DNA of 18,052 bases from positions 1 through 18,052 of the forward strand of contig CAYPCN010000023.1 in the NCBI GenBank assembly GCA_964409235.1. The letters are read 5' to 3'. The DNA comes from CAINFV01 sp964409235 (GTDB lineage: Bacteria > Chlamydiota > Chlamydiia > Chlamydiales > FEN-1388). The notes beneath the pieces are model-generated. The model saw only the letters and a program-made list of their open reading frames with translations. It was not told where the DNA came from and ran no database searches. Positions 1 to 5,639 of the stretch are shown here, one piece after another. The translations under genes were made by a program, and so were the position numbers. The stretch's first letter is position 1, and the number at the start of each line of letters is the position of its first letter.

Positions 1-17
1 GATGGCCTGGGCGTAAG

Positions 18-49
18 CCCTAGAAGCCTCTGCCTTTAGGCAGTGGAGT
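18..49 (-). repeat. Dispersed intergenic repeat, copy 1
   Basis: This short palindromic element sits two bases beyond the stop codon of the LptE-like gene. Its core, TGCCTTTAGGCA at 31-42, folds into a 4-5 bp stem with a TTTA loop, and pairing extends outward (27-30 with 43-46) past one mismatch. Read on the minus strand it matches 17974-18002: ACTCC, a 2-base indel, TGCCTAAAGGCA, then a purine-rich stretch, GCT and CTAxGG. Both copies follow a stop codon in the same orientation relative to the gene. No T-tract follows, so it is not a classical intrinsic terminator, although an mRNA-end function is possible. Confidence 0.5.
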
Positions 50-51
50 AG

Positions 52-654
52 TCACGAGGCCAGGTCCTGTTGGTTTTGCAGCCACAGGCAGATCTTGCGA
101 GCAAGATCGCGATTCTGGGGGATGTAGGTCACGTCTTGTGCTGTGTCGATATCGCTCAGCTGTCCTAAAGAAAGGTCGTTAATATTGCTGTTGATGGTGT
201 TCTCTTGGTGATCGTAGTCGATACTTCCAAGGATGTGCGCTGGGCCGCAGATTGTGGTGTTCGTATGGCGGTCGATCAAGGCCACTTCGACGAGGGTTTG
301 CGCCCGCGTTTCATTGAGGATGAGATCTTTTTGTCCGTGGCGTAGCTTTTTGGGATCGTAGCGAAATCCAATCTTCTCTTCTTGAGCGTCAAGGACCGTG
401 ACGCGGAGGAGGTACTGCCCAGACTCGTCGATGCGAAATCCAGGCTGGCTGTTGAGTGTTTCCATGAGGCTTGACGTGATCTCGCCTGTGGCATCGCCTT
501 GAACATACGGGACGTAGACGCTCATCCGATGGTCTGAGGACATGCTGTCAGCAATATGCCATGAGGAGCAAGCGCTGATACACCCACCGAGCAGAACGGC
601 GCAGAGGCAGGCAAGAATCTTACGATGGCAAGGCCAGATGCAGTTCTTCGGCAT
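52..654 (-). CDS. LptE-like outer-membrane lipoprotein
   Basis: A 200-residue predicted lipoprotein. The N-terminus is basic (His-Arg-Lys at residues 10-12), followed by a hydrophobic stretch at 13-24 and two possible lipobox cysteines, Cys25 (LLGGC) and Cys29 (ISAC). The rest is soluble and mixed alpha/beta, with a segment around 34-90 resembling LptE-family lipoproteins that plug the LPS translocon LptD. I infer a role in lipo-oligosaccharide assembly from size, lipobox and fold-like pattern; similarity to C. trachomatis CT546 is recalled, not searched. I chose the ATG at 654 because AAGGA lies about 10 bases upstream (663-668); a GTG at 681 would add nine residues before the signal peptide. 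The start overlaps the 3' end of the BamD-like gene by 35 bases, implying translational coupling. Confidence 0.6.
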   Translation of the reverse strand: MPKNCIWPCHRKILACLCAVLLGGCISACSSWHIADSMSSDHRMSVYVPYVQGDATGEITSSLMETLNSQPGFRIDESGQYLLRVTVLDAQEEKIGFRYDPKKLRHGQKDLILNETRAQTLVEVALIDRHTNTTICGPAHILGSIDYDHQENTINSNINDLSLGQLSDIDTAQDVTYIPQNRDLARKICLWLQNQQDLAS

Positions 655-1600
655 ATGTTGATAATTCCTTAATGCGAGCACGACATAAAGAAGCGACCGA
701 TGATGTTGGCAACTTTGTCAGCGCCACATGATAGTAGAGGACGGCGGCTTTTGGCTGCGACATGCGTTCGTACAGCTGTGCAGTTTCGTAGAGCGCGCGG
801 ACATAGAGTTCTTTGATACGCGTCACTCCTGATTCGACGATCGCTACTTCCTGAGCCCCTGGAAAGGCCTTTGCAATTTCCTTGAGGTTGATCTCTGCAA
901 GGGCAATGGCGTCGACATTTTGAGGCTGACGACGGATTTCTTCTAGGTAGCAGCTTGAGATTCCCTGATACGCTTTGAGAGCAAAGCGAGAGCCTGGGAA
1001 CCGTCTGATCGCCGCTTGGTAGATTTCGATCGCTTCAGCAAAATTCTCTTGGCGTTTGAGGAGCTTGGCTTTGCCAAGGAGGGCTGTGGCGGCAAGGTCG
1101 TGGTTGGGAAGTCCTGCTGCTACCTCGTCAAAGATGTCGAGAGCGAGTGATTCTCCAGACTGAAATTTTGGCAGTGATTGGTATCCAAAGAGGTGGCAGG
1201 GGGCGCCTGCGGAGAGTTTTTGGGCGATGGCCAGTTTGTAGCGGTATACATCTTCTAAGTGAGTCGGCGTGCTACTCGTTTGCAAATAGGCCGAAAACGC
1301 GTTGTTGGCGATGTCGTATTCCTGCATTTGGTACAAGGCAACGCCAAGATAAAATTGCGCCTCTTGGGCGAGCGATGCGCCTTCGAAGCTGACGGTAATG
1401 ATATGAAACTGCTGGTAGGCTTCATTCCATTGTTGAGCTTTTAAGGCGTCGATCCCGAGCTGATAATGTTCTTCGATCGACTGCGTAGCAACGTCTTGTT
1501 GATTGTACAAATGTCCATTTTTGTACAGGTAGGTGCTATGCAGGAATGAACCAGACAACAACAGACCTATACAAACGAGGTATCGCATCCCACGTTTCAC
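620..1600 (-). CDS. BamD-like TPR protein (outer-membrane assembly)
   Basis: A 326-residue secreted TPR protein. A signal peptide or anchor spans roughly residues 5-20. TPR-type helical pairs follow (about 42-125 and 165-215), ending in a module near 255-320 that resembles the C-terminal TPR of BamD/ComL, the helical lipoprotein of the BAM beta-barrel insertion complex. Unlike typical BamD there is no lipobox cysteine; the only early Cys (residue 10) is inside the hydrophobic core. I prefer the GTG start at 1600 because AGAGGA lies 7 bases upstream (1608-1613); an ATG at 1588 is the alternative and keeps the signal peptide. The gene is first in a two-gene unit with the LptE-like lipoprotein, consistent with envelope assembly. 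It may correspond to C. trachomatis CT547. YbgF/CpoB-like periplasmic TPR protein is the alternative. Confidence 0.6.
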   Translation of the reverse strand: MKRGMRYLVCIGLLLSGSFLHSTYLYKNGHLYNQQDVATQSIEEHYQLGIDALKAQQWNEAYQQFHIITVSFEGASLAQEAQFYLGVALYQMQEYDIANNAFSAYLQTSSTPTHLEDVYRYKLAIAQKLSAGAPCHLFGYQSLPKFQSGESLALDIFDEVAAGLPNHDLAATALLGKAKLLKRQENFAEAIEIYQAAIRRFPGSRFALKAYQGISSCYLEEIRRQPQNVDAIALAEINLKEIAKAFPGAQEVAIVESGVTRIKELYVRALYETAQLYERMSQPKAAVLYYHVALTKLPTSSVASLCRARIKELSTYAEELHLALPS

Positions 1601-1645
1601 AATACTATCCTCTCTTCTCCAATACATGTCCGACTGCCCATTGCG

Positions 1646-1671
1646 CCTCCCCCATGCGAAGATGGGGGAGG
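1646..1671. repeat. Perfect 10-bp stem-loop upstream of the BamD-like gene
   Basis: CCTCCCCCAT (1646-1655) is perfectly complementary to ATGGGGGAGG (1662-1671), with a 6-base loop. The stem is very G+C rich and should be stable in RNA from either strand. It lies 46-71 bases upstream of the BamD-like start and about 100 bases past the stop codon of the first LRR gene. Neither side has a T-tract, so it does not look like an intrinsic terminator. It could be a structured 5' leader, an RNA-stability element or a REP-type repeat. Confidence 0.6.
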
Positions 1672-1724
1672 GATGAACATGTACCTTCTCAACGGTGTAG
1701 GTTTGTCATGATACGGCGACCTCT

Positions 1725-1752
1725 GAAAAAAAATAAATGGCTCATATTGAGA
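1725..1752 (-). terminator. Possible weak terminator after the first LRR gene
   Basis: On the minus strand, about 16 bases beyond the LRR stop codon, a small CTCA-ATA-TGAG hairpin is followed by CCATTTATTTTTTTTC, a long T-tract. The stem is only 4 bp, so hairpin strength is poor, but the T-run is the clearest in the region and is placed where a terminator for the LRR gene would be expected. Confidence 0.3.
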
Positions 1753-1767
1753 TAGGTGGTGAAGTGG

Positions 1768-3054
1768 TTACACGAAATCTTCTACGCGCATGCGTACAGT
1801 ACCATGTCGAGAACGAAGCTCATTAATGAGGTGTGTTTGCTCTCGCGGTATGACGAGATTTGGACAGCGGCATGCAAATATCAAGCTCATATGAGGCAGC
1901 TGAAAAAGTTGATCGGGCAGACTAGAGATTTGGGTGTCGCTGACATTGAGCTCTTGAAGCTCGGTGAGCTGCCGTACACTAGGAAATTCAGTGAGCAGGG
2001 TGTTGGCTATTCTAAGGCTTCTAAGATTGAAAAGTTGATCCACGCCCGGAAGTCTTGTGAGCCGGTTCTGTTCTACGTTAAGGGATTGGAGCGTGGTAAG
2101 AGGGGTCAGGTCTGGAAGTTCGGTAAGCTGGTTGTAGCTTACATTGAGGTATGTGAGATTGGTGAGCGGACTTAGGTCTGGAAGTTCCGTGAGCTGGTTC
2201 TCGCTGGCATTGAGCGCTTGGAGATTGACGAGCTGCTCCATGGCCGGAAGCCTCGTGAGCTGGTTTTGACTGAGGTTGAGGATGAGAAGATGAGTGAGCG
2301 GACTCAGGTCTGGGAGTGCAGCGATCTGATTGTTGCTGACATCGAGGAATTGAAGAAGAGAGAGCCGTGTGATTTCTTGTGGGACGAGTAGAAGATTTCT
2401 CTCCTTCAGATGTAGTGTGGTTATTGATGGTGATGTATCAAGCCACTGTCGTACGTGATGTACCTGTTCTGCAAATGACTGGTGGAATGGATCAACATTT
2501 GCCAGTTCGCCAAAGATCATGAGCAGTTGGTTGTCATAGGCAGCTTGAAGAAATCCGCCCAGCCAGGTTGGATTTTGCGCTAACTTTCGAAGCTGTTCTC
2601 TACTATTTTGTCCTCTGCGGACTTCTTCGGGAAGCGTTTGTTCGATCTGTATGAGCCTTTCGACGGCTGAGGAGAGCGTTGACTCGTCGAGGGGGAGTCC
2701 AGGAGTCTCCCCTGTGAATGGCGAGAAATCGCGTGGAAGTCCAAACGCTGCAGTTAGGGTGTTGGCTCGCTCAACATTTGTCAACTGTTTTGCAGCCCAG
2801 AAGAAACGAGATGCATGCGCTGAACGTATAATGTCGGCCGGCCGCAAAAAGGAAAGCACGTGTGTCATTATATGAACATTTTCCAGACCTTCGAGTACTG
2901 AGGGTTGGCCTCCTCCTGTTTGCTGGCTTTGTTCGAGCGTTACCTCTCTCCCTTGCCATGAGACGAGAGGCTGTTGCGCAGCGGATGTGTTTGATACGTC
3001 TTCCTGGGTGTGAACGGGAGCTGAGTTGTCAATAGGTTGTATATTGGGATTCAT
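1768..3054 (-). CDS. F-box-like leucine-rich-repeat protein, putative secreted effector
   Basis: A 428-residue protein with no signal peptide. A polar, low-complexity N-terminus (1-55) carries the motif IQPIDNS and a W-x-G-R-x-V-x-LEQSQ block. Residues about 57-90 look like an F-box (VLSFLRPADIIRSAHASRF at 65-83, then Trp86), the segment that recruits Skp1 in eukaryotic SCF ubiquitin ligases. A helical region (95-205) leads into eight leucine-rich repeats (about 211-388), mostly 22 residues long and of the LxxLNVSxNQLTxLPxL type. A C-terminal cap has CPNLVIPREQ. F-box plus LRR is the architecture of eukaryotic substrate receptors and of effectors in amoeba-associated bacteria, so I infer a type III-secreted host-ubiquitin manipulator. 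The start has GGAG 8 bases upstream. The next gene is a tandem paralog. Confidence 0.75.
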   Translation of the reverse strand: MNPNIQPIDNSAPVHTQEDVSNTSAAQQPLVSWQGREVTLEQSQQTGGGQPSVLEGLENVHIMTHVLSFLRPADIIRSAHASRFFWAAKQLTNVERANTLTAAFGLPRDFSPFTGETPGLPLDESTLSSAVERLIQIEQTLPEEVRRGQNSREQLRKLAQNPTWLGGFLQAAYDNQLLMIFGELANVDPFHQSFAEQVHHVRQWLDTSPSITTLHLKERNLLLVPQEITRLSLLQFLDVSNNQIAALPDLSPLTHLLILNLSQNQLTRLPAMEQLVNLQALNASENQLTELPDLSPLTNLTYLNVSYNQLTELPDLTPLTTLQSLNVEQNRLTRLPGVDQLFNLRSLRIANTLLTEFPSVRQLTELQELNVSDTQISSLPDQLFQLPHMSLIFACRCPNLVIPREQTHLINELRSRHGTVRMRVEDFV

Positions 3055-3097
3055 AAGTTCTCCAAAATATTAAGAAGTATAATCAAAAGTTCTACAG

Positions 3098-3138
3098 TTC
3101 TACATGTGCCCAAGTTTTGGAGCAAGTTGATAGTTTTC
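3098..3138 (-). promoter_or_regulatory. Conserved upstream block of the LRR paralogs, copy 1
   Basis: This 41-base block upstream of the first LRR gene matches 4457-4497 upstream of the second at 36 of 41 positions; within it 28 bases (3111-3138 and 4470-4497) differ at one position only. It lies about 44-84 bases before the start codon here and 51-91 before the paralog's start. Conservation exceeds that of the surrounding intergenic DNA, which suggests a shared promoter or regulator site retained after gene duplication. I could not identify convincing -35/-10 hexamers common to both copies. Confidence 0.45.
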
Positions 3139-3188
3139 TAACTATTTTCTTTGGTTTCGTCGTGGCTGAATTGTCTGGAACTGCTGTC

Positions 3189-4406
3189 TCAATACACGTT
3201 GGTATGCCACAAAGCTTCCACGCATACAAAGCCACCTCGGGAACGGAGTGCTTGAATCAGTGGTTGTTGCTCTACTGGTATGGCGACATTTGGACAGCTG
3301 AAGGCGAATATTGATTGAATATGAGGAAGTTGAAAGAGACTATTGGGCAGACCGGTGAGTTGGGTGTGGTGTGCTGAGAAGCTCCGCAGACTAGAGAGCT
3401 GACGCATGTCCGGAAGTTGAACGATTGGATTCCCATTGATATAGAGGAGTTCAAGCTTGGTAAGCGAAGTGAGGCCTGGGAGTTCAGTGATCTGGTTGTC
3501 GCTGACCTTGAGCTCTTGGAGATTGGAGAATTGGCTCATGTCAGGAACTCTCGTGAGCCGATTCTGTCGTACATCGAGGTCTTGAAGTTTAGTAAGCGAA
3601 CTCAGATCTGGGAGTGCGGTGATCTGGTTGTAGCTTACATCGAGGTCTTGAAGATTGGTGAGCTGACATAAGGATGGAAGCTTGGTGATCTGGTTCTGGC
3701 TTACATTGAGTTCTGTGAGACTAGTAAGCCTGGCGACTTCTTGTGGGAGGAGAAGCAGATTTCTGTTCTGCAGATGTAGTGTGGTTATGTGAGGTGATGT
3801 GTCAAGCCACTGTCGTACTCGGCGTACCTGATCAGCAAAGGACTGTACTAGACCGATGCCCGCAGCTTTGCCAAAGGCAATGAGCAATTGGGTATCATAG
3901 GCAGTTTGAAGAAACTCTCTCAGCCAGCTTGGATTTTGCCACTCTCGATGCACCGTGCTGCTCGTTTTGTTTCTGACGGTCTCTGGCAGGTTCTGTTCGA
4001 TCTGTAGGAGTCTTCCGACAGTTGCGGAGAGCGTCGCCTCGTCGAGGGAAAGACACGAAGAACCCTCTATGGACAGCAAAAATTCTTGCGGAAGCCCCAG
4101 CGCCAAAGCTAAGGTTTTGATGTGCTCAAGGTCTATAGAATATGGTGCCTTCCAAAGAGAAGGATATGTCTGTGTTGAACGTGCAACGTCGGCTGAAGGC
4201 AACACGGGAAGCAGAGACGCTATTTGAGGATTTCTTTGCTCTTCACCTACTAAGCTATGGTCTCCTTCTGTTCTCTGACTTTGTTCGAGCACCACTTTTC
4301 GCCCTTGCCATGTGACGGGAGGCTGGTGTACAGAGGATGTGCTTGGTGCATCTTCCACGGTTTGCAAGGAGGATGAGGTGTCGATGGCTTGTATGTGGGG
4401 ATCCAT
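3189..4406 (-). CDS. Leucine-rich-repeat protein, tandem paralog of the F-box-like LRR protein
   Basis: A 405-residue paralog of the downstream LRR protein, with the same order of parts. The N-terminus has IQAIDTS and W-x-G-R-x-V-x-LEQSQ. The following segment (58-90) is collinear with the F-box-like region but has lost most of its pattern (LLPVLPSADVARS). A helical region follows, then seven LRRs (about 207-362) against eight in the neighbour, and the same C-terminal CPNxxIPxEQ cap. I placed the start at the ATG at 4406 because it aligns exactly with the paralog's N-terminus. The reading frame stays open to 4547, but that extension overlaps the conserved upstream block and has no counterpart. 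The product is likely cytosolic in the host if secreted; no Sec signal is visible. Adapter activity towards Skp1 is doubtful here. Confidence 0.72.
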   Translation of the reverse strand: MDPHIQAIDTSSSLQTVEDAPSTSSVHQPPVTWQGRKVVLEQSQRTEGDHSLVGEEQRNPQIASLLPVLPSADVARSTQTYPSLWKAPYSIDLEHIKTLALALGLPQEFLLSIEGSSCLSLDEATLSATVGRLLQIEQNLPETVRNKTSSTVHREWQNPSWLREFLQTAYDTQLLIAFGKAAGIGLVQSFADQVRRVRQWLDTSPHITTLHLQNRNLLLLPQEVARLTSLTELNVSQNQITKLPSLCQLTNLQDLDVSYNQITALPDLSSLTKLQDLDVRQNRLTRVPDMSQFSNLQELKVSDNQITELPGLTSLTKLELLYINGNPIVQLPDMRQLSSLRSFSAHHTQLTGLPNSLFQLPHIQSIFAFSCPNVAIPVEQQPLIQALRSRGGFVCVEALWHTNVY

Positions 4407-4456
4407 AGAAGATTCCGAGATGTTTAAATACTTCGATAGAGTCAAAAATCCCATAC

Positions 4457-4497
4457 TTCTACATATAGTCAAGTTTTGGAGCAAGTCGATAGTTTTC
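4457..4497 (-). promoter_or_regulatory. Conserved upstream block of the LRR paralogs, copy 2
   Basis: This is the partner of the block at 3098-3138, 36 of 41 bases identical. It lies in the divergent intergenic region between the second LRR gene (minus) and the alpha/beta hydrolase gene (plus), so a regulator bound here could affect both. Confidence 0.45.
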
Positions 4498-4582
4498 AAA
4501 AAGGCTCCTTGATATTTGTTTTTTGATATGGTAGCTACCAAGTACAACCGATCGCGACAAGGTATATATATGAGGGGACCGT

Positions 4583-5638
4583 ATGGGGGAAATTCGTCCT
4601 ATAGACTCGGGGAGCGTGGTACCAGTACCTTCTACAGAGGTTCATCGTGCGACAGATTCGAAGGTACATGAGGTGGCAACCAGAACCATTGATCGGCAGC
4701 TCGCTTCTTCATGGCACCCCTTGAAATGGTTGCGTAAAAAGATTTTACATTTGGGGAAAGAATTTTTCTTCCCAGCTCTTCAAGAGAAAAAAGATGGAGG
4801 AGAGGCGTATGCCGGCCAGATTCGGGCTAACAAGGATAGTCTCTTTGGTCTTGAGCATACTAACCAGACGTGTTGTGTAGAGATGACCATCCCGATGGAG
4901 CAGGGAGGAAGCATTGATGCGATGCTTATGCGCCCACTACATCCCACGCATCCTGAAAAGATCGTGATCTTCGCTCCGGGAAATGACCGCTCTGTTTTTC
5001 ACCAAGACTATCAGTATGTTTTTCACGCCTATCTTTCCCGAGGTATCAGCGTCATGGCGTTCGACTACAGAGGGGTTGGGTTGAGCGAAGGACAGCTGTC
5101 GACAACAGGAACTTCAAAGGACATTGAGGCGGTGTACCAGAAGCTCAAAGAGGAAACAAGAGCGTCCGATCAAGACATCATGGTTGAAGGGTATTCGTTT
5201 GGATCATGTCCTGCCCTGTCGCTGGCCGCGCATCACCCTGAATTGAAAGTGTTCCTACGCTGTCCAATGTCAAGCCCTCAGGATGCTGCAGAAGGCTTGT
5301 TGGAAAAAGAAGGCTGTCCACGGTTCACCTTTGCCCTTGGCCGTATAGCTACCCGCTTTGCGATGCCCTCTGACAATGAGAAATGGATTCGTCAAGTTCA
5401 ACATGAAAATCTTCACATTGTGTATTCGAACGATCATCTTGAGAGGACCATTCACTCAACGACCAAGCTGCTCTCAGCGCTTCTTAACCATGAACCCACC
5501 GAAGAGGAGAAAAAACAACTTAGCTCATACAGCGGTGTCCCTAATCACGCTGAGCACTATTTTGATGTGCCATCTTCCACACATCCTTTGACGCAGGCGT
5601 TTGATACATTCCTGACGCGGATTGGCTTTTCCCGTTGA
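4583..5638 (+). CDS. Alpha/beta hydrolase, chlamydial CHLPS-type
   Basis: A 351-residue alpha/beta hydrolase-fold protein. Residues 1-90 are polar and basic, with the N-terminal motif IRPIDSG that echoes the two neighbouring LRR proteins. The hydrolase core starts near 100: a glycine-rich loop (IFAPGND, 129-135), DYRGVGLSEG (161-170), the nucleophile elbow GYSFG (203-207, Ser205), a likely acid Asp284 (YSNDHL), and a likely His322 or His325 near the C-terminus. The pattern resembles the chlamydia-specific CHLPS/DUF818 family, whose substrates are unknown; I recall this and have not searched. No signal peptide or clear transmembrane segment is present. GAGGGGA about 6 bases upstream supports the ATG start. 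The stop is one base from the convergent dnaE stop, so no separate terminator fits between them. A serine esterase, lipase or peptidase is possible; the substrate cannot be read from sequence. Confidence 0.7.
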   Translation: MGEIRPIDSGSVVPVPSTEVHRATDSKVHEVATRTIDRQLASSWHPLKWLRKKILHLGKEFFFPALQEKKDGGEAYAGQIRANKDSLFGLEHTNQTCCVEMTIPMEQGGSIDAMLMRPLHPTHPEKIVIFAPGNDRSVFHQDYQYVFHAYLSRGISVMAFDYRGVGLSEGQLSTTGTSKDIEAVYQKLKEETRASDQDIMVEGYSFGSCPALSLAAHHPELKVFLRCPMSSPQDAAEGLLEKEGCPRFTFALGRIATRFAMPSDNEKWIRQVQHENLHIVYSNDHLERTIHSTTKLLSALLNHEPTEEEKKQLSSYSGVPNHAEHYFDVPSSTHPLTQAFDTFLTRIGFSR

Positions 5639-5639
5639 A

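Noticed and set aside
1646..1671. Treating the strong stem-loop as an intrinsic terminator
   Set aside because: No T-tract follows on either strand; it is listed as an unexplained structure instead.
1756..2175. A 139-codon plus-strand frame with regular repeats, opposite the first LRR gene, and a similar one at 3417-3671
   Set aside because: The periodicity is the reverse complement of the 22-residue LRR repeats; there is no independent support for a gene.
4407..4547. N-terminal extension of the second LRR protein
   Set aside because: It has no counterpart in the paralog, overlaps the conserved upstream block, and the internal ATG at 4406 aligns with the paralog's start.
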